This document shows positions 51,256 through 58,789 of a DNA stretch of 64,000 nt, one piece after another. The first letter of the stretch is position 1; every line of letters starts with the position of its first letter. The stretch comes from a bacterium. GTDB taxonomy: Bacteria > Vulcanimicrobiota > JABDET01. The notes under the pieces are model-generated. The model was not told the DNA's origin, made no database searches, and saw only the letters and a program-made list of their open reading frames with translations. A program made the translations under genes and the position numbers. Where the stretch lies: positions 1 through 64,000 of the forward strand of contig JAKAVV010000010.1 of assembly GCA_021817145.1 (NCBI GenBank). The letters run 5' to 3'.

Positions 51256-51564
51256 ATGACAGACGGATTGCCAATTGAACCAATCATTCAGAACCTTCAA
51301 CCTCAGTCAGTTGGGGAAAAACAGAAGACAGGTTCTTCTTCTAATTCTGAAAAAAGCAGCGGGAATTCTTCTATTCAGGAGCTGCAGCTTTCCCAGCAGG
51401 GACAGGATATCAGACAGGCTCTGCAGGCGATTCGACTGGCTCCTGATGTCAGACAAGAGAAGGTCCAGCAGTTACAGGTTAAACTGGCTCAAGGAGATTT
51501 TAAGGTGATTCCTCAAATCACCGCTCAGAAGCTTTTGGAGCAGATTTTTCCAAAAAGTCCTTAA
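51256..51564 (+). CDS. flgM: Anti-sigma-28 factor FlgM
   Basis: 102 residues from the ATG at 51256 (RBS GAGGAAAAGAC). The C-terminal half carries the sigma-28-binding helices: LQLSQQGQDIRQALQAIRLA, PDVRQEKVQQLQVKLAQGDF and the end KVIPQITAQKLLEQIF. The N-terminal half is disordered and Ser/Gln-rich. It holds FliA inactive until exported through the completed hook. An in-frame upstream start at 51214 would fall into the promoter. Confidence 0.9.
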   Translation: MTDGLPIEPIIQNLQPQSVGEKQKTGSSSNSEKSSGNSSIQELQLSQQGQDIRQALQAIRLAPDVRQEKVQQLQVKLAQGDFKVIPQITAQKLLEQIFPKSP

Positions 51565-51590
51565 ATAAATTTTACCCACAGGAGTGAAGA

Positions 51591-52067
51591 ATGACCATTC
51601 AGGAATGGATGAGTGAGAGAGATTTTGTCTCTTTGCTGGAAGATGAACTAAATCTTCTGGAGCGCCTTTCGCTTTCAGCGCGAAAGAAAAAATCAGCTCT
51701 TGTTTCCAATGACATCAAATCTTTATCTGAGATTGTTCTGCAAGAAGAAAAAGAGATCCATGAGCTGCAGAAGTTTGAAGCTCGAAGAGCTGTTCTGCAG
51801 GCAGAAAAACTTTCTCTTTTTGGAAAGAGCAGCAAGGTGGAACAGGAGTTAGATGCCAGGATTCTGGATTTAGAGAAAAAGTGGATGAAAATCGTTTCTG
51901 AATTGCGTAAAATTCAAAGCTGCAATCAGCTTTTAATTAATAAAGGGCTTAAACTTTTGGAAATTCGAAAAGGAGTTTTCAAAAAAACATTTCATCCAAA
52001 GGGATATTCTAGAAAAGGGGAACTGACGTTGTCTAACAGCGCTCTGTTTTTAAATCGGTCAGCTTGA
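51591..52067 (+). CDS. flgN: Flagellar export chaperone FlgN
   Basis: 158 residues, almost entirely helical: FVSLLEDELNLLERLSLSAR, KKKSALVSNDIKSLSEIVLQ and EEKEIHELQKFEARRAVLQA are typical of FlgN, the chaperone for the hook-filament junction proteins FlgK and FlgL encoded next. C-terminus basic. RBS CAGGAGTGAAG-ATG. Confidence 0.85.
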   Translation: MTIQEWMSERDFVSLLEDELNLLERLSLSARKKKSALVSNDIKSLSEIVLQEEKEIHELQKFEARRAVLQAEKLSLFGKSSKVEQELDARILDLEKKWMKIVSELRKIQSCNQLLINKGLKLLEIRKGVFKKTFHPKGYSRKGELTLSNSALFLNRSA

Positions 52068-52076
52068 GGAGAAGCC

Positions 52077-53981
52077 ATGAGTTTTCCATTTGGTTTTGGA
52101 ATTTTAAATACAGCAGGCAGCGCCCTGACAGCAGATCAGGAGCTGATGGATATTATTGGACAGAATGTGGCAAATGCCCAGACACCAGGGTATGTGAATC
52201 AGCAGGGGGTTTTAACTGAGAACATCCCCTATCCTCCTTCTAATTATCCCAACCCTTCTTCTCCAGGGCAGTTGGGAACAGGGGTTCAAGTTTCTGCTGT
52301 CACACAGAGCATTTCAAACAGTTTGAATAATGCTTATCAATCAGAAAATTCAAGTGTAGGGAACTCCACTGAAACCTCCCAAATTTTGCAGCAGGTTCAG
52401 TCCGCTTTGGGAGAGTCAGGGTCATCAGGAACCAGCTCGGCAGGAATTAGCACTCTGATGGGCACATTTTTCCAGTCCCTGCAGTCTCTTGCCCAAAACC
52501 CTTCTGATCTTTCTTTGCGAAATGCTGTGCTTCAAGCCGCTCAAAACCTGGTGAATGGAATTCATTCTCTGAACAGCAGTTTGTCCAGCATTGTTTCAAA
52601 TGCCAATCAATCCGTTGTTAATGATGTGCAGCAGGTTAATCAGGATTTGAATCAGATCGCCCAGTTAAATCAGCAGATTAAAGCCATTCAAGCGGTTCCA
52701 GGACAGAATGCCAATGATCTTATTGATCAAAGGGATCAACTTTTAAATCAACTGTCTAATCTGATTAATATTCAGGTTTCATATCAACCCAGCGGGTCAG
52801 CCATTGTTTCAATGGGTGGAGTTGAGGTGGTCCAAGGAAGTCAAGTTAATCTCTTGACCACTTATACAGATTCCAATGGAAATACTCAGCTTCAATTTAA
52901 GAACACCCCTTCTGTTTCTGTCCCTTTAAATAATGGGGAGCTGTATGGAATCATTAATACCAGAGATAACATTATCGGGAATATCGCGACACCTGGGACG
53001 TTGTACTATCAATTAAATCAAGATATCGGGCAAATGGCTGCCCAGGTCAATTCCATTTCACAATTGGGTTATACTGCGAATGGAACCACCAATGTCCCAT
53101 TTTTTAACTCTGATCCTGATAATGATGGGGATGTGGATGCAGGGATTGGAACGAACGCGGATTCTGGAACAGATAATATCAACTGGCTGTCAGGAATTCA
53201 AGTCGGGATCACAGATCCCAATAATATTGCGAACACTGCTGCTTTTGTATCCAGTGTCCAGAATATGAATAATGCTTCGACAACTATTGATCCCAGTCAG
53301 ATTCTTTCATCGGATCAGGCAGCCGGGGATTTTTTAGTCACCCCCAGCTCTGCTTCAGGGACCATCACGATTAACGGGGTAAATATCAATTGGAATAATA
53401 CTCAGAGCATCAATCAAATTTTGCAAAATATCACGAATTCAGGGGCAGGAGTAACAGCCACATTTGATCCAAATTCTCAGGAGATTGTTCTGGCTCGAAA
53501 TACAACCCAGAATCAAACTTATTTAGGAGCAGGAATACCCAGTCCCAATATTACGGTAAGTGACACCTCAGGAAATTTATCACAGGTTTTTTTAATCAAT
53601 ACGACTGGGAACCCCGTTCCTTTTCCCACTGCTGTAAGCGCTCCAGGAGGTTCATCTGATAATACGAATTTAAATTATTTATCAGGACTTCAGACTTCTT
53701 CTAATCCTCTGCTTGGGAATGCCAGTATTTCCCAATTTTATGACACAATTGTCTCTAATTTAGGAACCCAAACTTCGAATGCTCAAACCAACTTGAACCA
53801 GGCTCAATCTGTATTAAATCAAACCAGCAATCAAATTCAAAGTGTTTCAGGGGTAAATTTAAATGAAGAGGCAATTGCTCTTTCTCAAGCCCAGGAATCT
53901 TTTAATGCAGCTGCTAAAGTGGTTCAAGTGATCAATCAAGTCTTAAATACTTTAATTACTGGACCAGGGGCTGGATTATGA
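52077..53981 (+). CDS. flgK: Flagellar hook-associated protein 1 FlgK
   Basis: First hook-filament junction protein, 634 residues. N-terminal GFGILNTAGSALTADQELMD and IIGQNVANAQTPGYVNQQGV; central NDLIDQRDQLLNQLSNLINI and YQPSGSAIVSMGGVEVVQGS; C-terminal SVSGVNLNEEAIALSQAQES and FNAAAKVVQVINQVLNTLI form the terminal coiled coil. The middle (about 350-550) is a variable surface domain with a DPDNDGDVDAG calcium-like loop. Overlaps flgL by 4 bp. Confidence 0.95.
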   Translation: MSFPFGFGILNTAGSALTADQELMDIIGQNVANAQTPGYVNQQGVLTENIPYPPSNYPNPSSPGQLGTGVQVSAVTQSISNSLNNAYQSENSSVGNSTETSQILQQVQSALGESGSSGTSSAGISTLMGTFFQSLQSLAQNPSDLSLRNAVLQAAQNLVNGIHSLNSSLSSIVSNANQSVVNDVQQVNQDLNQIAQLNQQIKAIQAVPGQNANDLIDQRDQLLNQLSNLINIQVSYQPSGSAIVSMGGVEVVQGSQVNLLTTYTDSNGNTQLQFKNTPSVSVPLNNGELYGIINTRDNIIGNIATPGTLYYQLNQDIGQMAAQVNSISQLGYTANGTTNVPFFNSDPDNDGDVDAGIGTNADSGTDNINWLSGIQVGITDPNNIANTAAFVSSVQNMNNASTTIDPSQILSSDQAAGDFLVTPSSASGTITINGVNINWNNTQSINQILQNITNSGAGVTATFDPNSQEIVLARNTTQNQTYLGAGIPSPNITVSDTSGNLSQVFLINTTGNPVPFPTAVSAPGGSSDNTNLNYLSGLQTSSNPLLGNASISQFYDTIVSNLGTQTSNAQTNLNQAQSVLNQTSNQIQSVSGVNLNEEAIALSQAQESFNAAAKVVQVINQVLNTLITGPGAGL

Positions 53982-55216
53982 TTCGGATTAGTAATCAAAC
54001 TCTTGTGAATAATGCTGTTTTCAATATTGATCAAGAGATGGCTAACCTTGCCCAAACCCAGGAGGTCCTTTCAACAGGGAAATCTGTGAATCAGCCTTCT
54101 GACAACCCCTCAGCTTTTGCCCAAATTTTAAGCTTTTTGAATGAGCAGAACCAGAATCAAGCTTATCAGAGCAATGTTACCAGCGCCCAGGGGTTGAATC
54201 AGACCACACAGTCCGCTCTTCAATCTCTGCAGAACATTTTACAGCAGGCTGGATCTCTTTATACAGAAGGGGAAAATGGAGCTCTTTCAGCCCAGGATAG
54301 ACAGAATATTGCGACTCAAATAGGACAATTGATTCAACAAGCTGTTGGAATTGCTAATACGAATTTTAATGGACAGTATATTTTTTCGGGAAGTAATACT
54401 CAAACAGCTCCTTTTGTGTATAATGGAAATTCTGTGACTTATCAGGGGAATAATGCGGTTTTAACTCTGCCTGTTGGAAATGGAGAAAACATACAGACTA
54501 ATCTCCCGGGAAGTGAAGCTCTTTTAGGTGGGTCTAAACCCTATGGCAATATTTTCCAAACCTTAATTAATATTCAGCAGTCCTTCCAAAATTCCCAAAC
54601 TTCGAGTTTAATGGGGATCAATAATCCTCCTTATACAGTGAACCCCGCTGCTTCTATCAATTCTCAATTGGGGAATTTTGCCACTCCTCCTATTGTGAAC
54701 GCAAATTTAAGTTTTCAGATTGATGGAGTTACGATTAATTACAGCACAGCAGCAGGAGGGGACAGCGTCAATTCGATTATCGCCGCGATTAATACGAATC
54801 CTTCCCTTTCAGGAGTTGTAAAAGCCAGCTTTGATCCAACCACTCAACAGATTTCCATACAATCTTTAAATGGTAAACTGATTGATCTTCAAGATGTTCC
54901 AAATTCAACATCAGGAATAACTGGAAATTTTACGCAGTTTATGCAGCTGCAGGGGAATCTTACTCAAATTCAAGCTGCTCAGCAGTTAATTAATAATAAT
55001 GAAGCCATTGTTGGCTCTTTGTCCAATCGTTTAACCCAGGTTCAGACCAGTTTGCAGAATCAGAGCAGCAGTTTTACCCAGGCAATCTCTAATCTGCAGG
55101 CTGCCAACGTTCCACAAGAGATTACCACTTTGAGTTTGCAGCAGACAGCCCTTCAGGCTGCGCTGCAAACCAGTTCTATTGTGCTGCAGCAGACGAATTT
55201 ATTTAACTTTTTGTAA
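53978..55216 (+). CDS. flgL: Flagellar hook-associated protein 3 FlgL
   Basis: Second junction protein, 412 residues. N-terminus RISNQTLVNNAVFNIDQEMA, LAQTQEVLSTGKSVNQPSDN and GQYIFSGSNTQTAPFVYNGN are flagellin-like, as is the C-terminal LQAANVPQEITTLSLQQTAL. It is longer than most FlgL (about 300) because of an extra variable middle domain at about 210-320. Stop is followed by two hairpins (55215-55281). Confidence 0.93.
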   Translation: MIRISNQTLVNNAVFNIDQEMANLAQTQEVLSTGKSVNQPSDNPSAFAQILSFLNEQNQNQAYQSNVTSAQGLNQTTQSALQSLQNILQQAGSLYTEGENGALSAQDRQNIATQIGQLIQQAVGIANTNFNGQYIFSGSNTQTAPFVYNGNSVTYQGNNAVLTLPVGNGENIQTNLPGSEALLGGSKPYGNIFQTLINIQQSFQNSQTSSLMGINNPPYTVNPAASINSQLGNFATPPIVNANLSFQIDGVTINYSTAAGGDSVNSIIAAINTNPSLSGVVKASFDPTTQQISIQSLNGKLIDLQDVPNSTSGITGNFTQFMQLQGNLTQIQAAQQLINNNEAIVGSLSNRLTQVQTSLQNQSSSFTQAISNLQAANVPQEITTLSLQQTALQAALQTSSIVLQQTNLFNFL

Positions 55217-55281
55217 GGATTGACATCCGTGCCAATCCTTGTTTGGAGAGGTGGTCGGTCATCCTGACCTCCAATCCAAAC
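55215..55281 (+). other. Two consecutive hairpins between flgL and fliW
   Basis: AAGGATTG/CAATCCTT (55215-55222 with 55233-55240, 10-base loop) is followed without a gap by GTTTGGA-GAGGT pairing with ACCTC-(CAA)-TCCAAAC (55241-55252 with 55267-55281). Neither is followed by a U-run. Both expose GGA-containing segments, as CsrA sites do, but that link is speculative. Confidence 0.5.
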
Positions 55282-55335
55282 CCAAATAACGAAATGAGTG
55301 ATACAAATTATGAGTAATAAAAAAGGAGGCGCATT

Positions 55336-55782
55336 ATGAAAATAAAAACAGAGCGTTTTGGCGAGATTGAGGTGGAAGAAAGGAAAATTCTCCGTTTTCC
55401 CCAGTCTATCCCTGGATTTACCGCCACTCAGTTTACTCTTTTAACCATTGAAGAACATCACCCCTTTCGGTGGCTTCAATCTGTGGATGATCCGAATCTT
55501 GCCTTTGTGATTCTTGATCCTTTACCTTATTTTAAGGATTACAAGCCGGTTGTTTCTAACATGGATTTAACCTTTCTTGAAATGACAGCTCAGAGTGAAG
55601 CTCTGTTATTTGTTATTTGTGTGATAAAAGATGGCCCTTCGATTACGGCGAACCTGTTGGCTCCTGTTTTGATCAATCCTAAGAATAATTTAGGGAAACA
55701 GGTTATTTTATTGAATCAGGATTATCCAATTCGCCAGCCCCTGCATCTGTACGCAAAAGCTGAAAAAGCGGAAGCTGTTTAA
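55336..55782 (+). CDS. fliW: Flagellar assembly factor FliW
   Basis: 148 residues. FliW binds CsrA and flagellin to couple filament subunit synthesis to assembly. Features are RFGEIEVEERKILRFPQSIP, GFTATQFTLLTIEEHHPFRW, LQSVDDPNLAFVILDPLPYF and the end NLGKQVILLNQDYPIRQPL. RBS AAAAGGAGGCGCATT-ATG. No csrA follows here, although the fliW-csrA pair is common; the next gene is a hydrolase. Confidence 0.93.
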   Translation: MKIKTERFGEIEVEERKILRFPQSIPGFTATQFTLLTIEEHHPFRWLQSVDDPNLAFVILDPLPYFKDYKPVVSNMDLTFLEMTAQSEALLFVICVIKDGPSITANLLAPVLINPKNNLGKQVILLNQDYPIRQPLHLYAKAEKAEAV

Positions 55783-55809
55783 TCAGCAGCTTTTCCTGGA
55801 TGGCGCGCT

Positions 55810-56436
55810 GTGTATTTTAAACAAATGGAAGTGGGCCCTATGCAGAATTTTATTTATTTTGTTGGGGATGAGGAAAGAAAAGAATGTATTGTGGTAGATC
55901 CTGCGTGGAATGTAGATGCCATTTTGAAGCAGGGTGAAAAAGATGGAATGAAGATTGTTGGGGCTTTTATTACCCATGGACACCCGGATCATGTCAATGG
56001 AGTGGAAAAACTGATTGAGAAAACAGACTGCAAGATCTATGTTCAGAAAAAAGAGAAAGATTGGCTTGGATGGAAGTGGGCGGGATTAAATCCTCTTCAA
56101 AACGGGGATGTTGTGGAGATTGGGAAAGTAAAAATCCAAGTGATTCATACCCCTGGACATACCCCTGGCTCACAGTGTCTTCTGGTTGAGAATTCACTGA
56201 TTTCTGGGGATACTTTATTTATTAACAGCTGCGGAAGAATTGATCTTCCTGGGAGCAGCCCTGAAGAAATGTATCACAGCCTGGAGAGTTTGAAAAAGCT
56301 GCAGGATCAAGTTTTGCTTTTCCCTGGACACAATTATGCTGATCGTGTTAGTTCCAGTATGGGATCTGAAAAAAAGAATAATCCTTATTTGCAGTTCTCC
56401 AGTCTGAGAGATTTTCTCCGCGCGATGATGGGTTAA
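55810..56436 (+). CDS. Metallo-beta-lactamase-fold hydrolase (glyoxalase II-like)
   Basis: 208 residues. Metal motif ITHGHPDHVNGVEKL, IHTPGHTPGSQCLLVENSLI, SGDTLFINSCGRIDLPGSSP and FPGHNYADRVSS give the five zinc-site segments of a short glyoxalase-II-like/ persulfide-dioxygenase-like hydrolase. Start is GTG at 55810; an ATG five codons later is an alternative. Substrate is not determined. 27 bp after fliW, so possibly read through. Confidence 0.85.
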   Translation: MYFKQMEVGPMQNFIYFVGDEERKECIVVDPAWNVDAILKQGEKDGMKIVGAFITHGHPDHVNGVEKLIEKTDCKIYVQKKEKDWLGWKWAGLNPLQNGDVVEIGKVKIQVIHTPGHTPGSQCLLVENSLISGDTLFINSCGRIDLPGSSPEEMYHSLESLKKLQDQVLLFPGHNYADRVSSSMGSEKKNNPYLQFSSLRDFLRAMMG

Positions 56437-56487
56437 CTCGATGGTGGGTTAATAGGAAAACCTAAGATTTCCATCGAAAAAGCCAAC

Positions 56488-56916
56488 ATGAGAGATAAAC
56501 TGACTTCAGCAGCGCGACTTTTAATTTCTCTTTTTGCCGTTTCTCTGCTTTTTGCTTCCTGCGCTAAAAAAACGCTCCCCCTTCCTAAACCTGGGCGGTT
56601 TATTGAGAAAAACAGACATGGGGCAATTGTGATGGATATTACCCCCTGGCCCCCTAAAACAGGAACGGCTGAGGTGCAGATTCGGATTTTCAGCAGGCAT
56701 AACAACCCTGTGAGCAATGCTTCGGTAAAAATGGATTTTTCAATGCCTTCTATGGGAATGCCTGGGCAAAAACTGAATCTAACTTCATCCGGAAATGGAA
56801 CGTACCAGGGAAATGTCAAGTTTACGTTTGCGACAAAATGGCAGGTTAGTGTGAGCGTAAAAATCCCTCATCACCGTTCATTATCAGGAGTGTTTAGTTT
56901 CAGGGTTCCTTACTGA
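56488..56916 (+). CDS. YtkA/FixH-like lipoprotein, Met-rich
   Basis: 142 residues. Lipoprotein signal (ISLFAVSLLFASC-AKK) with lipobox FASC. The mature part is an immunoglobulin-like sandwich of the YtkA/FixH type: EVQIRIFSRHNNPVSNASVK, MDFSMPSMGMPGQKLNLTSS, and FATKWQVSVSVKIP. The PSMGMPG Met cluster suggests copper binding, as in YtkA-type proteins. It is separated from the CusBA-like operon by an opposite-strand methyltransferase; a shared role in copper handling is inferred. The 3' end overlaps that gene by 17 bp. Confidence 0.75.
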   Translation: MRDKLTSAARLLISLFAVSLLFASCAKKTLPLPKPGRFIEKNRHGAIVMDITPWPPKTGTAEVQIRIFSRHNNPVSNASVKMDFSMPSMGMPGQKLNLTSSGNGTYQGNVKFTFATKWQVSVSVKIPHHRSLSGVFSFRVPY

Positions 56917-58108
56917 TAGGATTTAGCTGTACTGTTCTGCTTCTAAAGAAATTGGATTCTTTAGTGAAGAGCACAATCCTATTTGTGTTCGTTCCCTTAT
57001 CGTTATTCTTGATCCCCCAGATATTTGCCGTCTTTGTGAACCGCTGTTCATTTATCAGTGTCCCAATACAGTTGAATCCGGCAGCAAGACCAATGGGAAT
57101 CACATGCTCGTCCAGTCTTATTTTTCCGTTTCGAACCTCTCCAACTTCAAATGCCACCCACCCTTCCTTTTTCGTGATTCTGTAAAGCTCTTGAAAAACT
57201 CCCCTCATAATTAAACTCCACTGCTCAACTGTCTTGACCCTTGTTATCTTTCTTGAAACCTCTGAGGAATCGATACTATTGAACCAGCATCTCAGCCAGT
57301 TGTCATCCGCATACTGCACGACATCCAGGAAGGGTGGAGAGGTAACGGTTAGATGAACAGACTCATCCTCAATAAGATCATGGGTGAGGCGAGCATCAGT
57401 CGTTAAAAATCTGGCATTAGCAGAAGCTTCAAGAAGCCGCAGCAGCAGCGGATCTGGAACATCCTTAGTCAACTGAACTGATTTTTTCATAATGATTCCC
57501 CTAACGTCCCGATATTCCGGCTTTTGTCCGAGTTTTTCATTTATTTTTATCTGGCTTTGCGGCAGGGCAGCCTGGTTGGGTGGGAGCGTATAGACAGAGA
57601 AAAAGCCTGGGGAATGCCCTGTTAAGCGATTCGTGGCAACCATGCGGATCCACGAGTCTAAATCATCTTCTTTCCCTGCTTTCTTCCTCTCACTAAGATA
57701 ATTTTTCAGGGAAACAATCTCTGCCTCTGTCTTTGGATGGAAAAACATCGAGAGATCTCTATCAGCTCTTGCGTCATAATCCATCTTAATCTCACTTAGG
57801 CGTGTCCTCAGCGCCTCCTTATCAGGGACCCTCAGTCTTGGATAGGAAAGGATTTTACTTAATGGATTGATGTCATTTGAAATTATGTTTCTCCCAAGGA
57901 TCGCAGCTTCTAAAGCTGTAGTTCCCCTGCCGCCAAAAGGATCATAAACAGTGTCTCCAGGACAAGTAAGAAGTTCAATGAAAAATCGCGGCAGCTGAGC
58001 TTTAAAACATCCCCTATAGGAGATTTCATGTAAGGAATTCGCCTGCCTCTGCCTGGATGTCCAATATTCGTTAATGAATTTTGGATACTTCTCAGCACTG
58101 GTGACCAT
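56900..58108 (-). CDS. Orphan DNA methyltransferase
   Basis: 402 residues. AdoMet-binding motif I YDPFGGRGTTALEAAILGRN near residue 55, and catalytic motif IV TSPPFLDVVQYADDNWLRCW at about 259. This SPPF form is used by N4-cytosine/N6-adenine methylases. Motif I precedes motif IV with about 200 residues of presumed target recognition between. No restriction gene is adjacent. It is oriented against, and overlaps, the YtkA-like gene and sits between metal-handling genes, suggesting an insertion. Function may be epigenetic or protective. Confidence 0.88.
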   Translation of the reverse strand: MVTSAEKYPKFINEYWTSRQRQANSLHEISYRGCFKAQLPRFFIELLTCPGDTVYDPFGGRGTTALEAAILGRNIISNDINPLSKILSYPRLRVPDKEALRTRLSEIKMDYDARADRDLSMFFHPKTEAEIVSLKNYLSERKKAGKEDDLDSWIRMVATNRLTGHSPGFFSVYTLPPNQAALPQSQIKINEKLGQKPEYRDVRGIIMKKSVQLTKDVPDPLLLRLLEASANARFLTTDARLTHDLIEDESVHLTVTSPPFLDVVQYADDNWLRCWFNSIDSSEVSRKITRVKTVEQWSLIMRGVFQELYRITKKEGWVAFEVGEVRNGKIRLDEHVIPIGLAAGFNCIGTLINEQRFTKTANIWGIKNNDKGTNTNRIVLFTKESNFFRSRTVQLNPISKEP

Positions 58109-58256
58109 TGATCAATCTCTCATTCAATTTTAACCTTGGTATTTGCGCTTCCTTGTGGATAATTCTTGTTCTGCATCTAAAGAAATTAGAGTTGAAATTT
58201 CATCAGCTTTGAAAAATATCAGCGCTGGCAGGAAGACTTGTGGTTTTGAGAGAAAA

Positions 58257-58658
58257 ATGCTAGCAGTGAAAAAGGTTTATCTTTTTCTTTTGATTCTGAG
58301 CTTTTTATCCCCTTTTGGAAGAGCTGGTTCGCAAGCGCGCCTTTCTTGTAGAGCAAGAGGGATCTGCCCGAGCTCTGGGATGCTGTGCTGCGCCGTAAAA
58401 ATGGCTTCCATGGGGAAAATGGCATCCATGGGAAAAATGGCGTGCTGCTCGTCCTGCGCTTTATCCTCTTGCTGCTATCTTAAAAAGCCTGGAAAAAGTT
58501 ATTCCGCTTCTTCTGTGATTCATGCCTCTGGAATTGGAATTTTGTTTTATCATTTTGTTCAAGAGAGGGTTGTTCAGACTGTTGGCGATTCCCAGAGAAC
58601 GTCTTTTGCGCAGTCTCTGCCCCCTCCTTCTTTTTCAAGACCTCCACCTCTGGTTTAA
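58257..58658 (+). CDS. Small secreted Cys/Met-rich protein
   Basis: 133 residues from the ATG at 58257. It has a signal peptide (VYLFLLILSFLSPFGRAGSQA), then a Cys-rich region (SCRARGICPSSGMLCC) with two copies of MASMGK encoded by 18-bp tandem repeats (58401-58436), then ACCSSCALSSCC. The Cys/Met clusters resemble metal-binding sequestration peptides. The C-terminus is Pro/Ser-rich with an aliphatic stretch. The family is not recognised. It lies 131 bp upstream of the CusB-like gene on the same strand, suggesting a copper/silver role. Confidence 0.55.
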   Translation: MLAVKKVYLFLLILSFLSPFGRAGSQARLSCRARGICPSSGMLCCAVKMASMGKMASMGKMACCSSCALSSCCYLKKPGKSYSASSVIHASGIGILFYHFVQERVVQTVGDSQRTSFAQSLPPPSFSRPPPLV

Positions 58659-58789
58659 CTCATTTCTTCAAAATTTGATTTCCGAGCATGAGTAGTTTCT
58701 GAATTTTTCTTGTTTCGGATTTTAATCCTGGTTGTCTGTAGTGGAGTTATTCAGATCATCCGGGCTGCATAAATCGGAGGTGATTCACA

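Noticed and set aside
55783-55810. csrA after fliW
   Set aside because: Only 27 bp separate fliW from the hydrolase; there is no room for the roughly 60-codon csrA.
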